Source: Tenacibaculum sp. MAR_2009_124
GTDB lineage: Bacteria; Bacteroidota; Bacteroidia; Flavobacteriales; Flavobacteriaceae
NCBI RefSeq assembly: GCF_900105455.1
Contig: NZ_FNSF01000001.1
Span: forward strand, 935,001-999,000
Direction: 5' to 3'
Length of the DNA: 64,000 nucleotides
Below the pieces are notes generated by a model, which saw only the letters and a list, made by a program, of their open reading frames with translations, was not told the DNA's origin and did no database searches. Below, piece after piece: positions 8,640 to 16,839 of this stretch (positions within the stretch are counted from its first letter, which is position 1; every line of letters begins with the position of its first letter). The position numbers were made by a program, and so were the translations under genes.

Positions 8640-9736
8640 AGCTTAGGTTTTGAGACTAAGTTTAATATTGCTGAAAAAAATACAAAAAATACATAACTTA
8701 TATCCAATATTGGTAAAAAATATAACAATTTGACTTCTTTTAATTTGACCATAGCCTTGGTAATAAAGGCATATTGAAAAAGGAGGTAAATGGCAATGGC
8801 TAAAAGTCCAAATATTAAATTATGAAAGCATAAATAAATGGAGCTAAGCCAAAACATAAATTTAGAAAGATTAAAAAGAGCTAGGAAGAATCTGGTTTTA
8901 CCAGAATAAAAACTTCTCAATGCATTGTGTTTTCTAAAATCTGAAAGAAACTCTGAAAAAGTGACGATAGATTGCTCCTTTACATAGCTATCTGGTATCA
9001 ATTGTATTTGAGTTTTGGCAACAGCTTTTGAATCTTTTAAAAACAAATCCGTTTCACCATTTACAATATTTATGTGATTGATAAAACCTTTCACTTTAAA
9101 AAATAACTGCCTATTATAACCAAAATTTTCTTGAAATCCTTTGTACGGATTGTTTAGTTTGGCAAATGTGAAAAACTTCAAAGAAGATAAGGTGTTATGG
9201 AACCTAATGAACAAACTTTTAACTGAAAATTTTGTGCTTTTTAAAGATTTATATCCAATAACCACACTAGTTTCCTTATCTAGTTTGGAAGCCATTTCTT
9301 TTATCCACAATTTACTTGCAGGCTTACAATCAATATTAAAAAAAAGTAAGGAGTCATTACTAGCAGCTTTTATACCTAATGTTAGGGCATATTTTTTATT
9401 TCCCCAAAAAGCTTCCTTATTCTCAACATTTACCACTTTTATATGATGGTGATTTTGTTGAAAATGCTTGATAATCTCTAGACTTTGATCGGAAGAGGAA
9501 TGATTCACCAAAACTATTTCGAAATCTTTATACTCTTGATTGATAATTGAAGGTAGGTTTTGTTTCAATTCATTCGCATTGTTTTTAATGTAAATGATTA
9601 TTGAAATGGCCTTGTTTTCAACTATTAATGTTCCATTTCTCTTAGTGTTAAATGGAAGTGTAAAGAAAAATAAATAGTAAATGAACTGTACCAAAAGAAC
9701 CGCTATTAAAATGCAGTAAAGTGCAGTAAGAAACAT
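8636..9736 (-). CDS. Membrane-associated family 2 glycosyltransferase
   Basis: 366 residues. An N-terminal membrane helix (about 1-25) precedes a GT-A domain: SIIIYIKNNANELKQNLPSI, FEIVLVNHSSSDQSLEII, and an acidic pair in LLFFNIDCKPAS where a DxD motif is expected. Two to three C-terminal membrane helices follow (about 285-360). It should add sugars to a membrane-bound acceptor such as a lipid or surface glycan. It precedes and overlaps the sigma-factor gene by 4 bases and follows the small Cys-rich membrane protein by 13 bases. Confidence 0.85.
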   Translation of the reverse strand: MFLTALYCILIAVLLVQFIYYLFFFTLPFNTKRNGTLIVENKAISIIIYIKNNANELKQNLPSIINQEYKDFEIVLVNHSSSDQSLEIIKHFQQNHHHIKVVNVENKEAFWGNKKYALTLGIKAASNDSLLFFNIDCKPASKLWIKEMASKLDKETSVVIGYKSLKSTKFSVKSLFIRFHNTLSSLKFFTFAKLNNPYKGFQENFGYNRQLFFKVKGFINHINIVNGETDLFLKDSKAVAKTQIQLIPDSYVKEQSIVTFSEFLSDFRKHNALRSFYSGKTRFFLALFNLSKFMFWLSSIYLCFHNLIFGLLAIAIYLLFQYAFITKAMVKLKEVKLLYFLPILDISYVFFVFFSAILNLVSKPKL

Positions 9737-9749
9737 ACTGTTGTATCAA

Positions 9750-9953
9750 TTAATTGTGTTCTGGTTCATTACAAGTTTCAAATTGGTCGGGAGTTTTTCC
9801 ACAAAAACCACAGGCTTCTCCTGATTCATTTAAAACTGGGTTTTGACTCGCACAGGTCCCTGCAAATTCACCGTCTTTTTTAGCCCATATTTTAATGGCA
9901 ATACCAGCAAAAGCAAGTGCTAGCATACCAATTGTCACAAAAATTAATTTCAT
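9750..9953 (-). CDS. Small cysteine-rich membrane or secreted protein
   Basis: A 67-residue protein: one N-terminal hydrophobic helix (IFVTIGMLALAFAGIAIKIW), then a short Cys-containing tail (GTCASQNP ... GEACGFCGK ... FETC). The four cysteines could form disulfides or bind a metal. Similar short proteins are widespread in flavobacteria; function unknown to me. It is first in an operon with the glycosyltransferase and sigma-factor genes. Confidence 0.75.
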   Translation of the reverse strand: MKLIFVTIGMLALAFAGIAIKIWAKKDGEFAGTCASQNPVLNESGEACGFCGKTPDQFETCNEPEHN

Positions 9954-10111
9954 GTTGTAAATAATTAAAGTACAAAGATACTAAAACTAAAAATCATTGG
10001 CTTCACAAAATAATTTGAATCATTTAAAAAAAACAGATATTTACTTTAAACTATTCTTGTTTTTTAAGGTCTAATGAACGTTAGTTAATTTTAGTTTAAA
10101 ATGTGTTCTTT

Positions 10112-10885
10112 ATGAAAAACGTTAGAAATGTAATCAATCTTTTTATAGCACTAGTGTTAATTGGTAGTTGTAGTTCAGATAACAATTCTGAAGATAATAA
10201 TAGCAATGATCCTATTAATGAAACCGTTTATGATATTAGATCGCTATTGCCAAAATTTGATAATGTAGAAGGATTGAGTTATGCAATTGAGGGGGATTAT
10301 GTTGTATTTACAACTAATAACTTACCGGATCATAAAAGTCCCTATTGGGATCAAAGTAATCCACTTTATGAGGAGTATACGGGTACAAATACGAATTGGA
10401 ATCAAAACCCGAATACTATCCAAAGTCAAAATATAACCTTAAAAATTCCTTTGTATCCAAAGGAGTCTTCAAGTAAGGAAGCTACGTCTCTTGGTCCTAT
10501 AGGGATTTCAATTAATGGAGTAGTTTTTTATAATCAATATGCTGGACCTAACAATCAACCATTAACAAATGAAATAGATTCTTTTGATCAATATTGGGGA
10601 CATCCCCAGCAAGCTGGTCAATATCATTATCATATTGAACCTTTGTATTTAACAGAACAATATGGTAAATCTGCATTTTTAGGATTGTTGGCTGATGGTT
10701 TTCCTGTCTATGGGCCATTGGAGGGGAATACGACAATTACGAGCGATGATTTAGACGTTTACCATGGTCATATTTCAGCGACTGCTGATTTTCCTGATGG
10801 AATTTATCATTACAATATTACTGCTGACGCGCCTTATTTAAACGGAAATGGGTTTTACGGAACTCCTGGAACCATATCCCAATAG
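10112..10885 (+). CDS. YHYH-domain lipoprotein
   Basis: About 257 residues. I start at ATG 10112 rather than the GTG at 10103 because the former gives a clean lipoprotein signal (basic MKNVRN, hydrophobic core, lipobox LIGSC). A YHYH domain follows (QYHYHIEPLYL, LADGFPVYGPLEG, DGIYHYNITADAPY), a family often near redox or copper genes. The next two ORFs (MORN lipoprotein and SCO1) follow at 3 bases and with overlap, so the three are one operon. Role unproven; a metal- or copper-linked periplasmic function fits the SCO1 partner. Confidence 0.85.
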   Translation: MKNVRNVINLFIALVLIGSCSSDNNSEDNNSNDPINETVYDIRSLLPKFDNVEGLSYAIEGDYVVFTTNNLPDHKSPYWDQSNPLYEEYTGTNTNWNQNPNTIQSQNITLKIPLYPKESSSKEATSLGPIGISINGVVFYNQYAGPNNQPLTNEIDSFDQYWGHPQQAGQYHYHIEPLYLTEQYGKSAFLGLLADGFPVYGPLEGNTTITSDDLDVYHGHISATADFPDGIYHYNITADAPYLNGNGFYGTPGTISQ

Positions 10886-10888
10886 TCA

Positions 10889-11464
10889 GTGAAAATTCAG
10901 GGCTCAATAGTAGTTATGTTGACACTTTTATTTTGCATTTCATGTAAAAAGGAGTGTTCAAAAAGCACTATACATAAGTTTTCCAAAGAGAGTTTTTCGT
11001 TAATTAACGGTGTTCTTTTTTTTCAAAATGAGAAATTCTCTGGAAAACTGAGCTCCTATGATCCCGTTAATTTTACATCAAATTTAATTGAATATTGTGA
11101 CGGAAAGAAAAACGGAAAAGAAATCAAAAAATATAATACGAATGAATTGGCTGAAGAACGTTTTTACAAAGAAGGAGTAAAAACTGGAGTTCATAGAGGT
11201 TGGTGGGAAAATGGAAATCAAAAATTTGAGTATCATTTTAATGCTTCTGGTGAGTATCATGGAATAGTTAAAAATTGGTATAAAACAGGAAAGATGTTTA
11301 AGTTTTTCAATTATAGGGATGGCAGGGAAGAAGGATCGCAAAAAATGTGGCAATCCAACGGGAAAATTAGAGCCAATTTTGTGACAAAAAAAGGTGAGCG
11401 ATATGGAGTTATTGGCTTAAAAAAATGTTATACTTTAAATAGTAAAGATGAGAGTATTCAATAG
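10889..11464 (+). CDS. MORN-repeat-like lipoprotein
   Basis: 191 residues, GTG start, three bases after the YHYH gene. It has a lipoprotein signal (LTLLFCISC, lipid Cys near residue 19). The rest has MORN-variant repeats (KNGKEIKKYNTN, GVHRGWWENGNQKFEYHF, GEYHGIVKNWYKTGKMFKFF, REEGSQKMWQSNGKI), with the alternating Gly and aromatic pattern typical of these envelope proteins of Bacteroidota. Its 3' end overlaps the SCO1 start by 17 bases. Envelope-associated, exact function unknown. Confidence 0.8.
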   Translation: MKIQGSIVVMLTLLFCISCKKECSKSTIHKFSKESFSLINGVLFFQNEKFSGKLSSYDPVNFTSNLIEYCDGKKNGKEIKKYNTNELAEERFYKEGVKTGVHRGWWENGNQKFEYHFNASGEYHGIVKNWYKTGKMFKFFNYRDGREEGSQKMWQSNGKIRANFVTKKGERYGVIGLKKCYTLNSKDESIQ

Positions 11465-12101
11465 ATTAATTATAGTGATTGTTGTACTGACGTCGTGTAA
11501 AACAACTACACACGAAAAGAATGAAGGATTGCCATATTTTAATTCTGCGGAACTAACTCCTGAATGGATTTCTAGAGGCGTTCCTGAGTATAACAATATC
11601 CACAAGATTCCGAATTTTGAGTTTATAAATCAAGAAGGGGATAAGATCACCCAAGAAAGTTATGATAACAAAATATATGTAGCAGATTTTTTCTTCACAA
11701 CATGTCCAGGAATTTGTCCGATGTTAGAAAGAAATATGAGTAAGCTTCAAGATATCTTTGGAAATGATGATGAAGTGTTATTATTATCTCATTCCGTAAC
11801 GCCATTAAAAGATTCTGTTTCGGTGCTAAAGGAATATGCTAAAGAGAATGGAATAATATCTTCAAAATGGAATGTAGTTACCGGAAATAAAGACCATATT
11901 TATGACATTGCGAGAAATGGATATTTTGCCGATGAAGATTTTGTAAAGACGAAAGATGCGAGTGCTTTTATTCATACGGAAAACTTTGTGCTAGTTGATA
12001 AAGAAAAAAGAATTCGTGGAGTTTATAATGGTACTCTAGCTATTGAAATCGAAAGACTTGTTAAGCATATAAAAATGTTGAAAAGGGAAAATAATTTTTA
12101 A
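11448..12101 (+). CDS. SCO1/SenC-family copper chaperone, lipoprotein
   Basis: 217 residues with a lipoprotein signal (VVLTSC, Cys17). The thioredoxin-fold SCO motif TTCPGICP has Cys86 and Cys90, and His176 in AFIHTENF is in place, so all three copper ligands of the family are kept. SCO proteins deliver copper to the CuA site of cytochrome c oxidase or act as thiol reductases in the periplasm. Co-transcribed with the YHYH and MORN lipoproteins. Followed by the tandem small-ORF array. Confidence 0.93.
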   Translation: MRVFNRLIIVIVVLTSCKTTTHEKNEGLPYFNSAELTPEWISRGVPEYNNIHKIPNFEFINQEGDKITQESYDNKIYVADFFFTTCPGICPMLERNMSKLQDIFGNDDEVLLLSHSVTPLKDSVSVLKEYAKENGIISSKWNVVTGNKDHIYDIARNGYFADEDFVKTKDASAFIHTENFVLVDKEKRIRGVYNGTLAIEIERLVKHIKMLKRENNF

Positions 12102-12103
12102 AA

Positions 12104-12133
12104 ATGTGACCTATTAAAAATTTTCGTGTCATA
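12104..12133 (+). repeat. Conserved 30-base leader of small-ORF unit 1
   Basis: Starts ATGTGACCTATT and ends TGTCATA. It is the same length as, and about 80% identical to, the segment at 12659-12688, and both lie 32-33 bases before a 35-codon ORF. Contains AAAATTTT at its centre. Could be a promoter/operator or a leader RNA element. Confidence 0.6.
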
Positions 12134-12165
12134 CAAGTGTGAACAAGCCCAAAATACTTATAATC

Positions 12166-12273
12166 ATGAATTGGTCAAATACTATCTTAAATTTAATAAA
12201 CGAAATTTTTAGCAACAGAAAAACAGTTTTAATTCCGGTTAAAGTTGAAAAAAGAAATAGAAGAACATTTTAA
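12166..12273 (+). CDS. 35-residue peptide of the tandem array, copy 1
   Basis: Family unknown to me. Starts at ATG 12166 and stops at TAA 12271-12273. The N-terminal half is hydrophobic/amphipathic (ILNLINEIF), the centre reads NRKTVLIPVKVEK and the end RNRRTF. The third copy at 12720 matches it at about two thirds of positions with many synonymous or conservative changes and identical length, which argues for selection on the peptide. No Shine-Dalgarno sequence is visible. The hydrophobic helix plus basic tail would suit a membrane-active or signalling peptide, but that is inference. Confidence 0.6.
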   Translation: MNWSNTILNLINEIFSNRKTVLIPVKVEKRNRRTF

Positions 12274-12284
12274 TATGATTTTCC

Positions 12285-12305
12285 TTATTCTTTTTTAAAG
12301 AATAA
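12285..12305 (+). repeat. Hairpin 3' of small-ORF unit 1
   Basis: A perfect 9 bp stem TTATTCTTT / AAAGAATAA with a TTT loop, 11 bases after the stop codon. A hairpin sits at the same place in unit 2 (12549-12565) with different paired bases, so the pairing rather than the sequence is kept. Confidence 0.6.
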
Positions 12306-12326
12306 ATACCTCCCTCTCCAGCTAAA

Positions 12327-12343
12327 TACCCTTAGTTATCCGC
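12327..12343 (+). repeat. Conserved 3' box of unit 1
   Basis: TACCCTTAGTTATCCGC followed by a T-rich run. The same box, TACCCTGAATTATCCGC, occurs 22 bases after the hairpin in unit 2 (12588-12604). Confidence 0.55.
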
Positions 12344-12427
12344 TTTTTGATTTTAATAGAGCTTTTAATTTAAACTTGGAGAAACTTGAAGTATTAAACT
12401 AATTTAATCATCCCAAGAAGTCATTTA

Positions 12428-12539
12428 ATGATTAGGTTTTCGAACTAATTTTGAGATGTGTTCAATGTGAATGTTTTGTGATAAAAAAACAATTTTAATT
12501 CCCGTTAAATTTAGTAATAGAAATGAAAATACGATTTAA
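12428..12539 (+). pseudogene. Degenerate copy 2 of the 35-residue peptide ORF
   Basis: An ATG at 12428 occupies the homologous start but the frame is broken after six codons. The 3' part still codes in one frame from ATG 12471: DKKTILIPVK ... NRNENTI, stop TAA 12537-12539, matching the KTVLIPVK...NRxxTF core of copies 1 and 3. The hairpin and 3' box downstream remain intact although the ORF is broken. A 23-codon peptide from ATG 12471 remains possible. Confidence 0.55.
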
Positions 12540-12548
12540 TAATATTTA

Positions 12549-12565
12549 GCTATTTTTTGAATAGC
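12549..12565 (+). repeat. Hairpin 3' of unit 2
   Basis: GCTATT / AATAGC stem with loop TTTTG, 9 bases after the stop of the copy 2 remnant. Position matches the unit 1 hairpin; base pairs have co-varied. Confidence 0.55.
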
Positions 12566-12587
12566 AAAATTTCCCTCTAAATTCAAT

Positions 12588-12604
12588 TACCCTGAATTAT
12601 CCGC
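12588..12604 (+). repeat. Conserved 3' box of unit 2
   Basis: TACCCTGAATTATCCGC then an eight-T run. Homologous to 12327-12343. Confidence 0.55.
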
Positions 12605-12658
12605 ATTTTTTTTAAGTTGAATAATATTTAAGTCAATTTTTAGTTTAAATACTAACAG

Positions 12659-12688
12659 ATGTGACTTATTCAAATTTTATGTGTCATA
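12659..12688 (+). repeat. Conserved 30-base leader of small-ORF unit 3
   Basis: Starts ATGTGACTTATT and ends TGTCATA; equal length to the unit 1 leader. The ATG-TGA at the 5' end of both leaders is a minimal start-stop codon pair. Confidence 0.6.
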
Positions 12689-12719
12689 ATAAATGAATAA
12701 TCCCTTAAAGTCATCAATT

Positions 12720-12827
12720 ATGAAATTATTAAATAACATTTTAGATTTAATCAACGCAATTTTCAGTACTAGAAAAACAGTTTTAATCCCAATAAAAGTA
12801 GATAAAGGAAACAGGGGAACATTTTAA
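12720..12827 (+). CDS. 35-residue peptide of the tandem array, copy 3
   Basis: ATG 12720 to TAA 12825-12827, same length as copy 1. Layout: amphipathic N-terminus (LLNNILDLINAIF), core TRKTVLIPIKVDK, tail NRGTF. Its stop codon overlaps the stop of the convergent murB gene by 4 bases, so the unit has lost the 3' hairpin and box carried by units 1 and 2. Function unknown. Confidence 0.6.
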   Translation: MKLLNNILDLINAIFSTRKTVLIPIKVDKGNRGTF

Positions 12828-13831
12828 ATAATGTTAACCTCTATTTCTAAGGCGATAGAGAAATTTTCGAATATCGTTTTTTGAATTCGTTTAGCTAAAT
12901 TATAAACATCCTTACCTGAAGCATTACTATAATTCACCAATACCAAGGCTTGTTTTTCATGTACTCCGTAATCACCATAACGTTTTCCTTTAAAACCTGA
13001 TTGTTCTATCAACCATCCAGCAGGAACCTTTATTTCAGTATCCGAAACAGGATAAGAAGGTATGTTTGGATGTTTTTTTTGTAATTTATTGAAAAGATTC
13101 TTTGAAATTACTGGGTTCTTAAAAAAACTGCCACTGTTACCAATTTTTTTCGGGTCAGGCAATTTTGATTCTCGAATAGCAATAACAACATCAGAGATGT
13201 CTTTAATAGTAGGCTTGGTTATTTTTCGTCCATTTAGCTCTTTTTCAATAGCACCATATGAGTTGTTTAATTTATGAGCGTTTTTAGTTAAATTAAAACT
13301 AACAGAAGTAATAATAAACTTCCCCTTAACCTCATTTTTAAAAATAGAGTTTCTATATCCAAATTGACATTCTTTATTTGAGAAAGTGTGTGTTTTACCT
13401 GTAGCTATTTCTATAACTTCTACTTTGGTAATAACATCTTTAACCTCTACACCATAGGCGCCTATATTTTGTATAGGGCAGGTACCGACATTGCCAGGAA
13501 TTAATGAAAGATTTTCTATTCCTCCGTAATCTTCAGAAAGACACCATAAAACAAAATCATGCCAATTTTCTCCAGCATTAACGGTTAAATGAACTGAGTT
13601 TTCATTTTCTCTATCAATTGAAATTCCTTTTATATTAATATGAACAACAAGTTTGTCAATATCTCTTGTTAAAAGCATGTTGCTTCCTCCACTAATCACG
13701 AAAATGTCTTTTTCCGTTTTTAAGAGTTCTTGTAAATGATATAAAGATTCTATGGAAACAAAACGTTTGGCATTCACATGAATGCCAAACGTATTAAACT
13801 CTTTAAGAGATATGTTTTGTTGTATTTTCAA
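12824..13831 (-). CDS. murB: UDP-N-acetylenolpyruvoylglucosamine reductase
   Basis: FAD-dependent second step of UDP-MurNAc synthesis for peptidoglycan. 335 residues: the FAD-binding segment FVISGGSNML (about residues 45-54), PGNVGTCPIQNIGAYG, the catalytic Ser in GNSGSFFKNP and the C-terminal Glu region of the type I enzyme. It sits 4 bases downstream of the aminotransferase gene on the minus strand. Its stop overlaps the stop of the convergent 35-codon ORF. Confidence 0.96.
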   Translation of the reverse strand: MKIQQNISLKEFNTFGIHVNAKRFVSIESLYHLQELLKTEKDIFVISGGSNMLLTRDIDKLVVHINIKGISIDRENENSVHLTVNAGENWHDFVLWCLSEDYGGIENLSLIPGNVGTCPIQNIGAYGVEVKDVITKVEVIEIATGKTHTFSNKECQFGYRNSIFKNEVKGKFIITSVSFNLTKNAHKLNNSYGAIEKELNGRKITKPTIKDISDVVIAIRESKLPDPKKIGNSGSFFKNPVISKNLFNKLQKKHPNIPSYPVSDTEIKVPAGWLIEQSGFKGKRYGDYGVHEKQALVLVNYSNASGKDVYNLAKRIQKTIFENFSIALEIEVNII

Positions 13832-13835
13832 ACTA

Positions 13836-15026
13836 TTAATTATTGTATTGTTCTAAAGCAACTTTTAGTATTTCTACACATCGAGTTAAATCTTCTTTAT
13901 TCAATACGTAAGCAATACGTACTTGATTTAAACCTTCCCCTTCGGTAGAATAAAAACCTCCCGCTGGAGCAACCATTAGAGTTTCATTGTTATGGTGAAA
14001 TTCTTCTAAAATCCATTGAGCAAAGTCTTCAGAGTTTTTAACTGGTAATTCAGCAATACAATAGAATGCACCTTTAGGGTTTGCTACTCTAACTCCTTCG
14101 ATTTTTTGTAATTCTGAAATTAAAATATTTCTTCTTTCTTGATATTCTTCAATTACTTCATCAAAATAACTTTGAGGAGTATCTAATGCCGCTTCACTGG
14201 CTAATAATGCATAAGTAGGAGGACTTAAACGTGCCTGAGCAAACTTAAGAGCTGTATTGATAAACTCTTCATTTCTCGATACGATACAACCGATTCTAGC
14301 TCCACACATGCTATAACGTTTCGAAACAGAATCAATCATTATTGTATGTTGATCCAATCCATCTAAAGACATTACAGAGTTATGTTTGTCACCATCATAA
14401 GTAAATTCACGATATACTTCATCAGCAATTAAAAATAAATCGTGTTTAGCAACCATTTGCTTTAGCTTTTCTAATTCTTCTTTGCTATAAAGATATCCCG
14501 TTGGATTTCCAGGATTACAAATTAAGATGGCTTTAGTTTTAGAAGTAATTAATTTTTCAAAATCTTCAATTGCAGGTAAGGCAAAATTGTTTTCAATTTT
14601 TGAAATTACAGGTACAACTTTAACTCCTGAAGCAGTTGAAAAACCATTATAGTTGGCATAAAAAGGCTCAGGAATAATAATTTCGTCTCCTGGGTCAGTA
14701 ATACTGCCAATTGTAAATAACAAAGCTTCTGATCCACCAGTAGTTGCAATAATATTATTAGCGGTAACGTTAATGTCGTTCATACCGTAATAATTCGCTA
14801 GTTTGGTTCGGTATGTATCAGACCCTTCAGAACGAGCATAAGACAATACTTCAATTGAATTGTTTTTTACAGCATCTAGTGCAATTTGAGGGGTTTTAAT
14901 ATCTGGTTGACCAATATTTAAATGATAAACCTTCGTTCCATTTTTTTTTGCAGCCTCAGCAAAAGGCACCAATTTTCTTATTGGTGATTGAGGCATTGAA
15001 TTTCCTTTATTAGAAATAGATGGCAT
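13836..15026 (-). CDS. Class I/II pyridoxal-phosphate aminotransferase
   Basis: 396 residues, fold-type I. Visible: the substrate-side Gly in VYHLNIGQPD, the PLP-contact NPGNPTGYLY, the acidic residue in LIADEVYREF, the PLP lysine in SVSKRYSMCGARIG and the carboxylate-binding Arg in LNQVRIAYVL. This is the aspartate/aromatic-type aminotransferase group; the exact amino acid is uncertain. Its end is 4 bases before murB, so the two genes form an operon. Confidence 0.9.
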   Translation of the reverse strand: MPSISNKGNSMPQSPIRKLVPFAEAAKKNGTKVYHLNIGQPDIKTPQIALDAVKNNSIEVLSYARSEGSDTYRTKLANYYGMNDINVTANNIIATTGGSEALLFTIGSITDPGDEIIIPEPFYANYNGFSTASGVKVVPVISKIENNFALPAIEDFEKLITSKTKAILICNPGNPTGYLYSKEELEKLKQMVAKHDLFLIADEVYREFTYDGDKHNSVMSLDGLDQHTIMIDSVSKRYSMCGARIGCIVSRNEEFINTALKFAQARLSPPTYALLASEAALDTPQSYFDEVIEEYQERRNILISELQKIEGVRVANPKGAFYCIAELPVKNSEDFAQWILEEFHHNNETLMVAPAGGFYSTEGEGLNQVRIAYVLNKEDLTRCVEILKVALEQYNN

Positions 15027-15181
15027 TTTTCAAAAAAATTAGTTGTTTATGCGGCAAATTTGCGAAAATATTTTGATAAAATTACTGCGTTTTAATTAAA
15101 ATAATAAGGTTAAAAAAATCCTAAATTTTATCATAAATAGAAATATGATTGTATATTTATTAAATCCCTAAACTTTAGCCC

Positions 15182-16513
15182 TTGAATAAAAAAATACTTT
15201 TACTACTACTACTTTCAATCTCAACCTCAATAATTAAAGCACAATCAAAATTTCAATTCATAAAAAAAGCAGAAAAAGAAGTTATCCAGTTTCGTTTAAT
15301 TAACAATTTAATTGTTTTCCCTCTTCGTATTAATGGAAAGGAGCTTTCGTTCATACTAGATACTGGAGTAAGAAAATCAATTCTTTTTAATTTAAATGAG
15401 AAAGACAGTTTAATACTTAAAAATACACAGAAAGTTTATATTAGAGGGCTCGGTGCAGGAAAACCGGTAGAAGCAATTCGCTCCAAAAAAAATGAAATTC
15501 GCATAAAAAATGTTTTAGGTTTTAGTCAAGAGGTTTTTGTGATTTTGGATGATACATTTAAGCTTTCTTCCAAAATGGGTACTACAATACATGGAATTAT
15601 TGGTCATGATTTACTAAAGGATGTTATTGTAAGAGTAAATTATAACAGTAAAACACTTACACTATACGATCCAAAAGCATATGAGCAACCGAGGTGTGGA
15701 TCCTGTGAAGCATTGGATATTGAGTTTTATAATAACAAACCTTTTATTAATATTACCATTAGTACTGATAGTATTCGAAAGAATATTCCCGTTACAATGT
15801 TGGTTGATTCTGGTGGAAGTGATGCTGTTTGGATGTTTGAAGGGACTGATAAAAATATAACGACTCCAGAGAAGTATTTTGTTGATATTTTAGGAGAAGG
15901 GTTAAGTGGAACCATTTATGGTAAAAGAAGTAGAGTGAGTGAGGTTAAAATAGGAAAATATGTACTTGAAGGACCAACAGCTTCATTTTTGGACACAGTA
16001 TCTACTTTTAATGCTAGAAAATATACTAAAAGAAATGGTAGTATTGGAGGAGGTATTTTGAAGAGATTTAAAGTTTGGATTGATTATCCTAATAAAAAAT
16101 TGACTTTAAAGAAATCGAGTTCTTTGAGTAAAGGATTTCACTACAATATGAGCGGGTTACATGTAGTTTATAATGGATTAGAATTGGTTAAAGAGAAAAA
16201 TGATTTATCTACACGTACTAGCTTTAAAACTGACGATACTTCTGGGAATGTTATTTCTTTTGTAACTAGTTATGCCTACAAGTTTAAGCCTTCATTTAGA
16301 ATAGAAAGTGTTGTTAAAGGATCACCGGCTGATATTGTTGGTATTGAGCCTGGTGATGTCATAAAAAAAATTAACGGAAAGTTTGGGCATGAATATACAT
16401 TGGAATCTATTTCTGCGTTATTTCAAGCTAGACCTAATAAAAAAATTAGTATGGTAATTGAACGAGGTGTAGTGGATTTGAAATACAAGTTTTATTTAGA
16501 ACCTAGAATTTAA
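15182..16513 (+). CDS. Secreted aspartyl protease-like protein with C-terminal PDZ domain
   Basis: 443 residues from a TTG start, chosen because it gives a good signal peptide (MNKKILLLLLLSIS ... IIKAQ) and no ATG lies nearby. Two retropepsin-like halves carry Asp-Thr-Gly at residues 60-62 and Asp-Ser-Gly at 209-211, so one chain holds both catalytic aspartates. A PDZ domain occupies about 370-435 (KGSPADIVGIEPGDVIKKI). The architecture is common in Bacteroidota envelope proteins. Substrate unknown. Confidence 0.85.
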   Translation: MNKKILLLLLLSISTSIIKAQSKFQFIKKAEKEVIQFRLINNLIVFPLRINGKELSFILDTGVRKSILFNLNEKDSLILKNTQKVYIRGLGAGKPVEAIRSKKNEIRIKNVLGFSQEVFVILDDTFKLSSKMGTTIHGIIGHDLLKDVIVRVNYNSKTLTLYDPKAYEQPRCGSCEALDIEFYNNKPFINITISTDSIRKNIPVTMLVDSGGSDAVWMFEGTDKNITTPEKYFVDILGEGLSGTIYGKRSRVSEVKIGKYVLEGPTASFLDTVSTFNARKYTKRNGSIGGGILKRFKVWIDYPNKKLTLKKSSSLSKGFHYNMSGLHVVYNGLELVKEKNDLSTRTSFKTDDTSGNVISFVTSYAYKFKPSFRIESVVKGSPADIVGIEPGDVIKKINGKFGHEYTLESISALFQARPNKKISMVIERGVVDLKYKFYLEPRI

Positions 16514-16591
16514 TCTTCTAGGCTCTAAACAATGCATTTTACTTGATGTTTCGTTTTTATTAAATCGAATACTTCTGAGGTAAAAAAGGCT

Positions 16592-16795
16592 TTAATCTGC
16601 TTCTGCGAGATCATCATGATAATATCCTGAATAAACCATTTGAAATTTGTGATCGACAGTTTCTATTATACGGAACATTTTATCTATTGTTTTATTCGTT
16701 CCTTTTGGCCGTCTAATTCTGGAGTAACTTTTCCAAAGGCATTCGCTTCCGTACTTCAAAAATAAAGAATACACATCTTGATTAATTAATTCCAT
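16592..16795 (-). CDS. Small hypothetical protein
   Basis: 67 residues, not recognised. Composition is protein-like (mixed charged and aromatic residues: ECLWKSYSRIRRPKG, FQMVYSGYYHDDL), with no membrane helix. Located between convergent genes, so it may be real but could be chance; only the unbroken frame and composition support it. Confidence 0.4.
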   Translation of the reverse strand: MELINQDVYSLFLKYGSECLWKSYSRIRRPKGTNKTIDKMFRIIETVDHKFQMVYSGYYHDDLAEAD

Positions 16796-16839
16796 GCAAT
16801 AAGTATGTTTTATAGAGTAATTTTAAAATATAAATGGTA

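Noticed and set aside
12104..12827. Repeat array read as CRISPR or integron attC sites
   Set aside because: Units are about 250 bases with coding content; no regular short repeat/spacer pattern, and no cas or integrase gene nearby.
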